Under the pieces are notes generated by a model. It was given only the letters and a program-made list of their open reading frames with translations, searched no databases and was not told where the DNA came from. DNA of 64,000 nucleotides from Yamagishiella unicocca (taxonomy: Eukaryota > Chlorophyta > Chlorophyceae > Chlamydomonadales > Volvocaceae). Shown one piece after another: positions 34,938 to 47,900 of this stretch (positions are counted from its first letter, which is position 1; every line of letters begins with the position of its first letter). The stretch lies in NCBI GenBank assembly GCA_003116995.1, contig BDSL01000014.1:62001-126000 (forward strand), written 5' to 3'. The position numbers and the translations under genes are program-made.

Positions 34938-37900
34938 CTAGACGCGCGCCAGCGGCTTCTTCTCCTCGCCGTAGTCCCAGCCGCTTCGTTCGGAACGGGC
35001 GTGCAGCGCGAAGAGCACGGCGGGGGCCGCGACGCCGGTGTCCTGCTCCTCGGGCGTCCACTCCTGGAGGTCGCCGAGGCGGAGGTTGAGCGGTTGAGCA
35101 GTTGGGTGGTTAGGTGGTTGGGTGAGAGTTTGTTTTGGGTGGGGTCAGGTGGGCTTTACGCTGGGGGCCGACGCGCGCCCTGCCGTGACACCGTAGCTGC
35201 CGGGCAGCTGCCGGGCAGCTCACCACTGAGGCCAACGTGCGACGTGCTGCGAGGCGGGGCGGGGCGGAGTCCCGGTTGGATGTGTATGGCGGTTGCGGAA
35301 AGCAGCCCGTTTTCCCCTCTTCCCCCTCTTTTCTCCTGCACGCGCAATCAAACGAGTGTCCAGCTCCCAACACTATTCGCCGGCTAATTCCTGTCCTCCG
35401 TCTCCCTTGTCGTGTAACCGGATCTCTCCACGACCCTGCCTTTCCGCAAACCCAAACGAGTGTCCCAAACAATTCGACGGCTAGTTTTTCTCTTCCGTTT
35501 CCTCTGTCGTGTAACCGGATCGAACCCCGCCCCTCCGGGTCGCACCGCCAGGTAGTTGTTGTAATCGTTACAGTGGGCTCCAGACCTGAAAAGGTAGAGC
35601 CATCGGGCGCATCGCCTGACACTGAAAAAGACAAGGAAAGCAGAGAAAACCGACGGTTCCGAAAGACAAACCACCCAGAGCCTCACAACCGAGAGCCCAG
35701 AGGAAACAGCAAGCACCAATACACAGGGGGAGGTTGCGCTGATGGCTCCCCTGCACATGGCCACATGCATCCCAAGCAGACCCCCGAATGGAGAGACAGC
35801 AGCACGCCTCGGCAACACAATCGGATAACTCCCCCCCCAAGATCCCGAAAACGTCCCACACCCGAAACGGGCCGATGCCCATAGCGAGACGGGAAGAAAC
35901 AATGGTACTTAATACCATCAACCAGTTGAGGTCAACACCAACAGCAGTCTCTAGAAAAAGGCAGACCGGCAACACGCCCGAATGGCTGAGCCGTGGCGCA
36001 ACCTTCGCCTGCAATACGGAAACCACTTCAGTATGCAACGCCAGGTAGCTTTGCAGGACTTGCGTAGGCTGCGTACTGGCACCGGCTGCGGCATGCGCGA
36101 GAGACACCAGGGCCGACGAAGCTGTGTCGGCGAAAGCTACCAGAGTCCAGAGAAATGCTGAAAGAAGACCACAAAGTAGGATACAGCCCTGCAGGACTGA
36201 TCAGGTAGAGCGACGACCGAAGCCGCCGCTGAGAGGCCATCATTGGCGAAGTTGATACTTCGCAACGAAGGGCGTGGGTGACCACCAGGCTAGCTGGACA
36301 GCCACAGGATACTCAGCGCAGGCACTCTGCAAAGCCACCGTGACGAGCCAGTATGGCCGCGGCGAGCGAAGGTGTGAACCAGATTGCTGCGAGCTGGATG
36401 GGATCCGACCGGTGCCGAAAGTTCCCGGGCGATGCGGGAGCTCCTCCTCCACATACCAGACGACACCGCCATTCCATCCTCCTGAACTCCCATCTAGACG
36501 ACCGGCAACAGCAAGCAGCTCCCATCTGGCCCCATGCACCGACGCTCGCGCGCCCCCTAAGGGGTCACGTGGTGCGAGTTTCCGCAGTATGAGTATGAGT
36601 ATGTATGGTAGTATTGCTCCTCCTGAACTCCGCCATATCGGTTGTCCGGCCCCACAAGCATGCCACCCCACATCGGAAAGCGCAGCAGGAACAATGAGCT
36701 GGACACGGCCATGATGGTCACACCCATCCACTTGAGCCCCTCCTGGTACGACATGTGGGCGGACGTGAAGAAAAACGCCTGCGGGGTGGGTCGGGTCGGG
36801 TCGGATCGGGTCGGGTCGGGTCGGGGGGGTCGGGTCGCGGGGTGGCGAGAAAACCGATACAAGCGAATTGTAGTGAAACGAGGAGGAAAACAAATGGGAA
36901 ATGGGAAACGAATTTAGGAGACAGGATCGAGGAAAGGGGGGTCCGGCGGACAGCCGTTGGAACCGGGGGGAAGAGAGTGGAGGGCCAACGAAGGGGTCAG
37001 CGGACGCCAAAGAACCAGCCGCCAACAATGCGTAACCCACCAGCAGCAGCGCGCCGCCGAGCTGGCCGCCAGCGGAAGTGACTCCCAGTACGGCAGCAAA
37101 CGCCCTGTAGCTGACGTACGGCACGATTGTAAATGTCGTACCCGAGGCCTGCGGGGTCACAGAGTGGCGTCGGGCGTGTAGTGGTGAAGCAATGACGGTT
37201 GTGATGACGCGACGACGGTTATGACGACGCAATGACGGTTGTGATGACGTCGCAACGACGGTTGTGATGACGCAGCCACGCAGTTGCGGGAGGAGGGCGC
37301 ATGATGCAGAACGCTAGATGGTGGTTACGATTATGCGGCTGCCGATGTGGTTAGGTTGCCAAAGGCACCGGCGTACAAATGGGCGTCGAATGGGGGCCGA
37401 GCATGGTTGCAGGCGTTACACCGCGCGCATGAGTTGCGCCACTGCGGCAGCTGCCCCGCTCCCCCTTGCCACCGGCGCCCTGCCCCTTCCCGGCTCCCTC
37501 GGACCCCGCCACCTCTCCCCAGCACTCACGATCTGGGTGAAGAGGCCGAACAGCAGCAGCAGCACGCCGGTGGCAGCAAGCCCCGCGCTGCCCTCCCCGC
37601 AGCACCCCAGTAGCAGGCAGCACAGCCCGCCCATCGCCTGCGCCGTCCACAGCAGCCACAGGCGGCCACGCATGCCGTAGCGGCGGCATAGCAGGCTGGA
37701 CAGGAAGCTCCCGGAGACGCGAGAGAAGACGTTGAGCAGACCGGGCATTCCCGCGAGCGCCCCAGCGGCTATGAAGCTCATACTGTAGCGCTCTACCAGA
37801 TAGAGCGTCAACAGGTTGTACAGCGCCATCTGTGCGCCAAAGTTGTAGCCGTAGTTGAGGCCGAGCAGCAGGCAGCGGTAGTTGCTCAGGGCGATGGCGT

Positions 37901-40900
37901 ACAGGTGCAAGGCCTCCTGCCAGCCGGCGCCGAGGGCGCTGTGGTAGCGCATCCGGCTTCGCTTCCACTCCAAGTAGGTGCTGCCGTCGGCGCCACCTCG
38001 AGCGAGCTCCAACTGGGAGCCGGCGGCGGCGGCGGCCTGTGCCGCCACCGCCGATGCCGGCGCCTGGGTCGCGGCCACCGTCGCCGGCGGCGACGGCGGG
38101 TGCGGCTGCGGGGACCACCGCGGCTGCGGCCCGAATCGCAGCGGCGATGACGGCGGCGGCTGGTACGGCGGCAGCGGCCCCGCCGGCCCTGGCGGGACCG
38201 GGGGGTGCAGCGCGCAGGGCGACGCCGACAACACAGACCGCGGCGATGACGGCGAAGGCGGCGGCGGCATGGGAGCAGCGATATTGTACGACGGCTCCCC
38301 GTTTGACAGGAGCTGGTCATCTCGCATCCCGTTCGCCGCCGCCGCCGCCGGGTCCCCGCCCGTCGGCGCGGCGTCCGACGACTCCGCCACCGGCCCCGGC
38401 ATGCGGCTGGTCAACGCAGAGGGAGTTCCAAGACCCAGCCAGACGGAGTCGCCGTTGACGCCGGCGCCGGCGCCGGTGCTGCCACGGAGGCTGCCCGCCA
38501 GCGACAAGCTCAGCCGCTCCGCCTGCGGCGGCCCCGGGTGTCCGGCCCCTGGTTCCGGAGCCATGACCATACTAGGGCTCACACCCAGAGACCTCAGCGA
38601 GGGGGCGCGGCCCCACCCTCGTAAGCTGGCGGATCCCGTCCGAATGCCCTGCAGATGCAGCTGCTGCCCCCAAACCGATGCGTCCGACAGGGGCTGCTTG
38701 CGCTTGTGGACGGCATCAGGCGGCAGGGCCCAGCTCTTTCGTTGCATCATTTTGAGCTGCTGCTGCAGCAGCTTTTGCTGCTGCTTCTGCTGCTTCTGGT
38801 GCTGCCTCTGGTGCTGGGAGCGGCTCCAAGAGCCGGACTTCTCGTGATGGCTGTCGTCGTCGTCCGTGCGCCAGTCCAGGAGGTCGCCCTGTGGCGTGTC
38901 TTGGCCCAGCAGGAGCGTTAGCGCCCCCAGCAGCAGGTGCGCCCCTGCGTCCGCCGCCGCCAAACAGCAGCGCGAGGGTGTGGGGGAAGAACGGTAACAA
39001 GGCATGCGCAGGCGCAAGGAACATCCCAGCGGGCGAGATGTATCCGTACAAGGGCGTACGACGACGGTACGAGAATTTCAAAGGAAGCGGAGAAACGACA
39101 ACCCACAGCCGCGGCGGCGCTTCCTGTACGACGGACGACCACGCACTGAAAACGGCCTCTGCGGAGCCGGTTACTCTTTACCAACCCCCCTCAAAACCCT
39201 CAAAACCCTAACCCCTAAAACCCACCAGCTGGTAAGTAAAACACGGCACGCCAGGCTTCGCTCACGTTACCGTCGTACGCTTTCAGCATCAGCTCGTACC
39301 TGCAAGCGGCAGGGCAGGTATTCAAAGGACAAGATATCGATCCCGCAACGCAAGTGGGGCTCAACGGGCGCTCAGCATGTTTTACGGCCGGCCAGCCGGT
39401 TATGGGGTTTTGCGCTAGGTCATGCGAAACCGCCATGGCTAGGGGCACAGGTCTCAGACCTAAAGCCACATTCCGGGTGACTCAGGTTCATCCGGTCGTA
39501 CGAAACGTAACCGTGGAAGCCGTACTTACAGCAGGGGCATGAGGACCATGGCCAGACCGCTGCCGGCGTTGCCCCAGCTGGTGCAGGTGGCGGCGGCGGC
39601 GCCGAGGACGGATGGATGGAACATGAGGATGATCCTGCCGGGGTTCGAACAGGGGACCACGAGACGGGTATCGGTGGGACTGGAGGAAGGCCGCCAGCGG
39701 CCACAGCCGACACCTCACACAGCGCCTCCTGCACGACTACCACCGCCACCAACACTACCGCCGCCGGTCGCCAGGCCTCCCAGGCTACCCGGGCCACTCA
39801 GACCGCCCAAACCGCCCAGGCCACCTTTGCAACAAAGGGCCTCTCGAGCGCCCAACTCTGTTTCCAGTCAACGGCCTTGCTGGCTTAGCGCACGGGGTCC
39901 GGCCGTTGCGTTGGGTGCGTCGCTGAGCGGCGGGAGAAGGATTGACTGACCGCAGACACATCACCCGGTTGCACCGACCCACGGGTCGTAAAACCATGGA
40001 GGGGTCTTCTCCCGAGCGGTCCCGTATCAGCCCACGAAGGGCGTCCGCAGCAAGACCCGCCACCACTCGAACAATCACGTTTGAAACTCGGGCTCCATAA
40101 CATCACGCATCTTCACCCCTAAAAGCCACCCCATCGGACACGCCGGTCTTGCTGCTCGTGTCGTAGCCTCCCCCCCTCCAATAGCAGCCCGCGCTCCCGC
40201 TCCCACCACCCTGCCTGCCCTCCCCCCCCCCCACGCACCAAAAGTTGCTGACTACGAAGGTACCGAGGCAGGTGCTGATGGCGAAGCGTGCGGCGATGAA
40301 GCCCGCGCCGCTCTGCACCAGCGCCATGCAGGCCAGCGCTGGTGCCGTCAGCAGCAGGGTCAGCGCCTGGCGGGGTGGGGTGTGGGTTGGCAAGAAGACC
40401 CGGTTACACAACATAGGGACTGTGGGCCGGCGGACTATGGGGCGGTTGCGCAAGAAGGCCGCCCGATCCTTGAGTGCTTTTGGTGGCGCGTTGATGAAGC
40501 TATAGCAGGACACCGTCCTCCCTTGCCGCCGCCTGACCGTACACATACCACTCTGTCGCCGCAACGACGCCTGCGGACCTCATGGGGCCAGTCGCAGGAC
40601 CGCGTGGGATTCAGTCCTTTCCGCAAAACCCTAATCCGCTCATCCGCTCATCGGCACCAAACCCTCCTAACCCAAACCCAAACCCCAGAAAAACCCGCTC
40701 ACCCCCCTTACCCCTCTCACCCCCCCTCGCCTCCCTCAACCCTCTCACCCGTGTTCCACGGCGCCTCCGCGCACCCAGCCGCCCCCCACCCGCCAAGGGT
40801 GCGGACCTACGGGTGCCCTCACAATCCCCCAGCCGCCCCTACCTGGCAGTAGCGGGGGCCGTAGCGGCGCACCCACGCCCCCATCAGCACCCGGGTGATG

Positions 40901-42858
40901 ATGCTGGACACCAGCGACGTAGCGCCCGCCGCCGCCACCACCGGCTTGGACAGGCGCAGGTCCACGGCCACCGCCGGCAGCATCGCGGCAGGCGCGAAGC
41001 TGGAGAAGAACGCCAGGAAGAGCGATGTCCAGGCCAGATGGAAGGCGCGCATGCTGGCGCTACCACAGGACGCCGGTCGGAAGGCGCTGGACTTGGCGGC
41101 GGTTGACGGGGGCCCCATGGCGGGCTCAGGGTCCTCAAGGCTGTGTACGGTGTCGAGGCCTGCGACACTGCTGTGCGAGCGCTGTGAGTCGCCGCCACCG
41201 CCGCCGCCGCCATCGGCGCCGCTACGGCAGCTGCCGCCGCGGTAGCTGCCGTCGCGGTCACGGTCACGGCCGCGGCCGCTGCCGTCGCGGCCGTCGCGGC
41301 CGCTGCCGTCACGACCGCTGCCGTCACGGCCGCTGCCGTCGCGGCCGTCACGGCCGCTGCCGTCGCGACCAGCGCGGCCGCTGCCGGCGCGGCCGGCGCT
41401 GTTCGCGCTGGGCAGGTCGAAGGTGATCAGCCCGGCGCGAGCCGCCGTGTTGCTCACGGAGCGACCCATGGCTAGCGCGGCTGCGGGGGTGGTGCGCGCG
41501 GGGCCACGCAAGCTGGTGAAGGGCCCCAGGGAGGGACTCGCGCGGCCGCCGGGGCCGCCGCGGCTGCCTCCGAACGTGGCGATGCTCATCGCAGGCAGAT
41601 ACAGGCTGTCGCCCTGCGTGCTGCCGCAATCGGTGACGACGTTGGAGCGGCCGGTGGCGCCGGAGGCTGCGGCGGGGGAGTACATGCGGGCCGGGTTGAC
41701 GATCACGGCCGGCGGGAAGGGCAGCGCGGGTGTCCCACCCGCCAACGAGGGGGGTTGGCCGGGTTGCGTCAGGCCGGTGGTCATAGTCCTCAGTGAGGCT
41801 AGTGTCGTATTGGAGCCGTACACGTTGAGGGATGTCCTGCTGCCGCAAGCCAGGCTGGAGCTGCGTTCGGCCTGGTGGTGGAGGTGGGGGGGGTAGCGGG
41901 ACCAGCCCCCGGAAGCGTCCGGGTGGCCGCCGCCGGCGGCTTGTTGGGTGGCCCCGAAACCAGGCGTGCTGCCGCGCGCGCTGTGCGCGCCGTTACCCCG
42001 CATGCCGGCCCCGGGCGGCACGGCCGAAGACGACCACTGCGGCATGCTCTTGGGGTCCTTGACAGCACGGCTCTGCATGGTGGGAGACAGAAGGCCGCTG
42101 ATGATGGGGCTGCAGTCCCCAGCCGCGGCAGCGGCGCCGCGCCCGAAAGGCATGAGGAAACCAGCTTGGCCGCTGTGGTAGCCGCCTCCGCCTCCACCGC
42201 CACCGCCACCGCCGACGGTGTTGCCGATACCAACGCTGCCGTACACGGCGGCTTGGGCCGCGGAGGACTGGGACGCGCTCCCAGCGACAAGTGTGGAGGC
42301 CACCGACATCGTCGATTGCCGGCGAGCGCGGCCACGCGTTGTCGAGCTGTTCTGGTCTTGTCGCCAGGAGTTCAGGGCATGCACGCCGGGCACTGGCGAC
42401 GAGCCTATCAGGATGCAAGGCGCCTGGCTGTAGCTGCGGCGGATCTCTACCGGGCTTTCGTCGCCATCCGCGCCTCCCATCGAAGCCAGCTGCATAGCCA
42501 CAGCCGGCGCAAGGGAGGACCGGCGACGGGCCCTAGAGCTGGTTGGGAGGAAGGAGAAGTGGCGCGTAAGGCCGGTAGCATTGCCGGCCTCCACTTGTAA
42601 CGCGAACTCTTCCGCGTCCGTCCGATGGGAGGAGGGGCTAAAGAAGGCGCCGAACTTGCCCAGCGAGCTGGGCTGCGCCTGCTGCATCCCAGAAGCTGTG
42701 CTGCTGGGGCTCACGCTGGCTAGTGCCGGAGCGATGGCTACACGGCGCTGCAAGCTAGGTCCGCGGCAGGAACCCAACCGCATGGCATGTAGCGCCAGCA
42801 ACTCCGAAATAGCATCATCAACATCAGAGCCATCCTCATCGGCGCGCTTTCCTGACAT
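34938..42858 (-). CDS. NRT2: NRT2/NNP-family nitrate-nitrite transporter, enlarged
   Basis: Eight exons (42858-40843, 40366-40239, 39634-39530, 39299-39226, 38944-37530, 37148-37041, 36778-36569, 35063-34938) join in phase to 1,393 residues, against about 500-550 for usual NRT2. The porter begins at residue 603 with AFHLAWTSLFLAFFSSFAPA. Signature 1 is TSWGNAGSGLAMVLMP (about 733-748) and signature 2 is VTSAGGQLGGALLL. The arginines that hold nitrate in NarK/NrtA relatives have counterparts at Arg656 (TM2, SIITRVLMG) and Arg1183 (TM8, NVFSRVSG). GALTLLLGQDTPQGDL marks the end of TM6. It is followed by a ~310-residue Gln/Ser/Pro/Gly loop before NYRCLLLGLNYGYNFG (TM7). The tail EWTPEEQ...HARSERSGW matches the NRT2 C-terminus. 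The first 600 residues are Ser/Arg/Gly-rich with GSGRDGRDG repeats. It should act at the plasma or chloroplast membrane; substrate preference is not visible. The last two junctions (36569, 35063) are inferred from homology. Confidence 0.9.
35402..35525 (-). repeat. Paired copies of the gtcgtgtaaccgga short repeat
   Basis: Two copies, about 100 bases apart, share (c)tcygtytcc(y)ytgtcgtgtaaccggatc. They lie in the last intron of the NRT2 gene. Related reversed copies occur at 7688-7722 and 40390-40418. Confidence 0.5.
35565..35760 (+). repeat. Solo arm of the GTTACAGTG element family
   Basis: It begins gttacagtgggctccagacc, the same end as the 31211 element, and continues with purine-rich DNA like the 21048 foldback arm (agcagagaaaaccgacgg and so on). 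No inverted partner was found nearby. It lies inside the last NRT2 intron. Confidence 0.45.
37183..37272. repeat. Tandem gacggttgtgatgacg repeat at exon 6 acceptor of NRT2
   Basis: About four units of roughly 22 bases (caatgacggttgtgatgacg) lie just 5' of the exon 6 acceptor in gene sense. No AG occurs on the sense strand from 37313 down to 37151. Confidence 0.7.
39189..39222. repeat. Telomere-like (CCCTAAAA)-type tract in NRT2 intron
   Basis: The tract ctcaaaaccctcaaaaccct followed by aacccctaaaaccc resembles degenerate copies of the Chlamydomonas-type telomere repeat TTTTAGGG in reverse. It begins within a few bases of the exon 4 donor. Confidence 0.4.
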
Positions 42859-44973
42859 TCTTCTAGTCGTCTCGAAAATAGGGAGGGCGACGAATACTAA
42901 CGCAATCCGTCATAAGCCCTTATGGGTCGCGGCGACGGAAGGCACTTCGGCTGGATCCCGCTGGATAGCGAACATCGTGTGATTCACGCGTTGATGAAGC
43001 TGCAAGCCCCTCATTGTGCGTCTGGCGCGGCATCGTGGAAAACATTTGTGAGCATTACTGCAAAACTGAGCCAACCAAAAGTTGATAGGATCAACAAGGG
43101 TAAACCGGAGCTAGCTTTCGGCTAAACAGCTGAGAACACATAACCTAAATGTACTTTTTGGCTGCGTCACGTGATAGCCACATCTCCTGCAACGGCAACC
43201 AGAACTCGCCGAAGGCTTTTGGCAAAGTGGTAAGCATCCTCGTTCCAAAGGAGTTAAAGAATGTAACTTTGTATTATGTGCACCAAACACTGGGTAATCG
43301 CGTGTACGAAGCAGCAGGACCACAACGATGGCAACCTAACAGATCCATCAGACAAAATACATGTAAGCAAAACGTTCACAGATCACTTTGTAATCAAAGC
43401 CTCGCAGAATGGATAACGTTCGCGGTGCGGCCGCGACCGTTATTCATAAACCCTTGTTATCCCGGAAAGATTAATAGCCCCAGTCCGCGATTAGACGCGC
43501 TGTATTGTTAGTTTACTATGTAATAATGACTTTTCACGCCGCAAATGGCAACAGCACTGTAGTAAGTTTTATGGTTACAGCTGTTAGGGCCATAAGCTTG
43601 CGACGAGTTGCTTGTAGGTCGTGCCTTATAAACGGCACGGCCCTTAAACGCCTATTAAAGTGCTAGGATGTATCAACACGTTTTGCATTAAGCGGGCATA
43701 ATCCGAAGGATTTTTGACATAGCCTGTATGGTGCGTTGGTGCCACACGAGCACGAACGATGCCAAGCGCCACCAAATTTGCATCCAATCGAAAGGTAAAT
43801 AGCGCTCTGCTAGGTGCACATCGAGCAGCGTATGCGTATGTATCTCGTGCAAAATGACGCCTAGGTACGCCACGCCACGAGTCCGCCAGGACGCTATGTC
43901 GTTCCTGATTGTCTCCCATATTGGAAGCTGTGAGATCTCCAGGCTAACAGCGTGGCCCAGACAGTTGATGAGGCCTATCAACTGGCTTGTGTGTCGAAGG
44001 TCAGCGGATCCCTATCACTTCGGCTGGAAACGCACATATGCTAGGAAGGAGGGACATCACAAACGTCACATAAAGAACATTATCGTTATGCAACTTTATG
44101 CAGTTGCAGGTGTGCAAACGAGTGCTCACAGAAAGAGACTACGCGTACGAAAACGCTTTGAGTCGTCCTCATTCGCAATTTGTACGTCATGAAAATCAGG
44201 CTTATTGACTTTGCGTGTCAGCGCTCAGCGACTCAGCAGGCCAGGGACTCAGCGACTCGGATTCCTTGTACACTTGTTACATAAGTTTGGTGTCACTGTC
44301 TCATCGTAGTCCACGCGCTCATTCTATCACGCCCAGACACCCTAGACGCGAGCGTATGACCCATTGTAAAACCGACGTCGTACGACTTATTTTCTCCTTC
44401 CCACTCCATAACACTCCTACCCTTCCTCATGAACCTTCTCTTTAAGACACGTAAGCTCTCGCTGCCTCATGTACCACGCACCTAGGTTGCAAAGTTCACG
44501 TCTCTTGTACACAGTCAGCGTATCAAATACAATGACGCTTCACCCTTTGCCCTGAGCTAGGGCTTTTTCATATAAATAAGAGTTGAAGTGACCAACATCG
44601 TACTTTTCCCCCTGATTCCCTAGGAAGGTACGAAGTATAGCGTTCCATCGCGCGTGGTACGAGGCACACCAACCAGTCGCATGAGTATCCGGTGTCCGTG
44701 GTCACAAAAGGAGCATGGACTGGCGCCGATTGACATGGACGGCGTAGGATAGCTCTCCAACCTTCTGTCTCCTGCAGATCCGAGTCCTGGTCGCATGGAA
44801 CCTGCAGATGGCCCTTTACAATCTTACGGTTCGAATTTACTGCCCTTTCCCCATGGCTCCAAATGACGCGCCACTCTGGACATATGTGCTAGTGGTGTAT
44901 CTTGGTAACCACCAGGGCAGACCACAGCACGCACCGCAGCAAGGACAAGGCAGTCATGCCGCTCAGTTCCTCT
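42859..44973. other. Intergenic region between NRT2 and LHCB7
   Basis: This contains the NRT2 promoter side (reading leftward) and the LHCB7 3' side. Base composition is near even and frames are short. A minus-strand frame at 43981-43688 encodes about 97 residues without recognisable motifs. A small palindrome, cgtgccttataaacggcacg, lies at about 43621-43640. I could not assign any nitrogen-responsive element. Confidence 0.4.
44816..44820 (-). promoter_or_regulatory. TGTAA poly(A) signal of LHCB7
   Basis: TTACA on the plus strand reads TGTAA on the gene's strand, about 155 nt past the TAA stop at 44974-44976. Position and motif both fit. Confidence 0.55.
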
Positions 44974-47900
44974 TTAGTCATGCAGCAGGCGTGCTATGTT
45001 CGTGACAATGTTATTGGAGGCCGGATCAACAGCGAAATCTAGCATGTTCTGCACTGGTCCCTCGCGAGTCACCGCGGCCTGCGCGAAGAAACCCAGCATC
45101 GCCAGCATCGCCAGCCGCCCGTTCTTGACTTCTCGGACGGCCTGGCGGTGGCTCATGCAAACCGGGTACAGGGCAGAGCAAGCGGTTGGCCAGCAGGCGG
45201 CATCGGACGGCACATCACACACACTTGCTAAGGCTGCGCCTTCAACGAGCTCAAAGAACAGGACCCTCTAATGATCATACCGGCTAAACAGCGCAGCCAT
45301 GGCAACGGCGGAGGATGCTGCCTCACAGCCGCCACTATGCGCCGGTACCCATCCAACCTCCCACGCATAAAATGCGGCTCTCACGTGCTCCCATTACCTG
45401 ATCCACGAAGCCATCGGCGTCGGCGGCGTAGTTGAGGGGGTCGAAGGGCCCACCCCCGGGGTAGTTTTGGTCCCCGGGCAGAAACACGCCAACGGGCTCC
45501 AGGGAGCGGATGCCGACGTACCTGCCACACGAACAGAAGCAGCATCGGCGGGTCTTTCCGGACAGCAGGGTCCGATGTCTTGAGTTACCACGCTGTGGCG
45601 CCAGACAGCGACAGTGACAGCGGCTGTGATGGCAACCGCAAATTACACCCCGCACCCAGTCGTGCTGCGCCCCACCACCCGGCATCCCGCCTCACCGCGC
45701 GTACTCGGGCCCTCCCATGAGCACGGCCTGGCAGGCGGCGATGAGCCCGATGCCCTGCTTGCCGGCGATGCGGAAGCCCTCTATGCCGCCCCAATTGAGC
45801 GTCAGGTCCGAGTTGAGCTTAGAGGCGCCCACCTAGGCGTCACGGAGGCGGGGGATGGCAGGGGGCCGAGCCCCAGGGGGGTTAGCCATGTGGCCGTACG
45901 CCGTACCGTAACCTTCTGCACTGTACGTAGTACGTACAGTCAAGGCGTAGTGGACTCGACGCGTAGGCGAAGGATGACTGGTGGGTCGGAATGCAACGGC
46001 CGCCGGGCGTTGCGTAATAGCCTCATGACGTGTCGCCACGTGAGCACCCTTTTCCGGCGTACACGTTTTCGCCAGCCACTTCAGCAACCCACTTTTACCC
46101 CCAACTTCCATGACAGCGACGAGCCATGACTTCAATTCGGCGGGTGTGCCTGCCTGTGCCCAACTGGGTGCCCCTTGCCCCTCTACATGACAAACGCGCC
46201 GCCACGCTCACACGCATTCTTGCACATGGTGCTTTATCGCGGCTGTGTTTCACACACGCGCGCACACGCACCTTCCACCACACGGGCTCGCCTAGGTCGA
46301 CTCCCTGGAGCGCCAGGATCTCCGGAATTAAGCAGCCAACAACACCGAGCATCGCCCACCGGGCGTGCAGGAGCTCAGCCTCGCGGTACCTGCGGCGTTC
46401 GGCGTCCGCCCGGGGTCGTCGGGGTCACTGACGAATGAAACGCACATTCAGCAATGGCGCGGGCAGGGACTAAGGGCGGGTTACAACGCAAGGATGATGC
46501 GGGAGGACGTGGATGGGTGTGGATGGGTGTGGCGGCGCGATGCACGACGCACGGGTCCTCGTCCCCGGACGCCCGCCTATTGCCGCGATCAGTCTAGGGT
46601 GATGTTGGGTGCATGGGGCCGGTCCTGCCCCAGGCCGCCGAGGAAGGTCTCATGGGAACCTAGCATAGGTGCGGCGCATAGGTCTCATGGGAACCTAGCA
46701 TAGGTGCGGCGCATAGGTCTCATGGGAACCTAGCATAGGTGCGGCGCAGCAGCGGGGACCACGACCACGTCGCGTCGTGCAGGGTTGACACATGGCAGGT
46801 CGTCGCACCTCGCAAAGGCCTCCGGTTCCTTGGACAGCCCCAGGGGGTCGAACCCCGAGTCGCCAGCCGCCGCGCCGGCTAGGTGAGATGCAGATCCCAG
46901 CGGGCCGGGCAGCCGTCGCCGCCCCGCGCCGTACCTGTCGTACGCACATGTCATGGCCGCCGTCATGATCGGATGGTTGGTGCAAGGCAACCTAGTTCAC
47001 AATCTCCTTGTGCCTACCAAAGCCCGGGTCCGGGCCCCCTGGCTGCGCCACCTGCGCTGCTGGCACTTCAACACCATCCTAGTCCTCTCCTCGTTTGTTG
47101 GTTCACCCAATCATCGTTTGTTGGTTCACCCAATCATTCTCTACCCGTACGAACGCACCACGTGCTGCGCTCTCGCGCCCGCTGGTGCTCCTGCCGCTGC
47201 AGCTCCGCCTGGGCCTGCAGCTCCGGCAGCTTGGCCTCCAGCTGCTGCTGCACCTGACACACCGCAGTCGGGCATATCGGGCGGCGGGAGACAAGTATCA
47301 GCCACAGCCAGCAGCACAGGGAACAGATGCAGCTCAAATACGAATCAACTAAGCAGGAGCAGGACCGTTGGATAGCGCCCAGCATGCCCGTTTAAAACCT
47401 TCGGTGCATCCTTCTCAGACGAACTGTATCCGTCCCGTTTTGTAACGCGAGCCCGACTGTTAGACACGCTTGGCCACCCCTCAGCGCTTGGACCCTCATT
47501 GCCGCCCAAATCGTACCATGACCTCAGGGCTTCCGCCCTCACTGCAATCCAATTCAGAACGCATGCGGGCCATGCCCCACCCGCGCCTGACCTGCTTGCC
47601 TACGCTGCTCTTGCTGAGCGCTGTGAGCGCCGTGACGGGCAGCGCCGCGAACACGAAGATGGTGGCTCCGTCCTCGCCCGTGGAGGACACCAGCTTGATG
47701 GCCAGCAAACCTAACACGTCGCGTAGGTATGCAGGCGCATAGGGCATATCCACGGGTCGGAACGCATTTGGGTTTGGCGTCGACAAGGACCCGGGTGCGG
47801 TCGAATGGGTGGAGGCCAGAGCGAGCGGCTGCGTGGTTAAGGCCCGTCAAACCCTAAAATATTGCCTTCCGCGCGGATTCCCTGAGCTCCTGACGGGACA

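Noticed and set aside
43688..43981. 97-codon minus-strand frame (MIGLINCLGHAV...)
   Set aside because: Hydrophobic-looking but isolated, with no splice partners, motifs or codon bias; kept as a note only.
47496..47786. LHCB7 upstream exons as a separate small gene
   Set aside because: Phases join exactly to the LHC exons through the split Trp173 codon and no stop or poly(A) signal intervenes.
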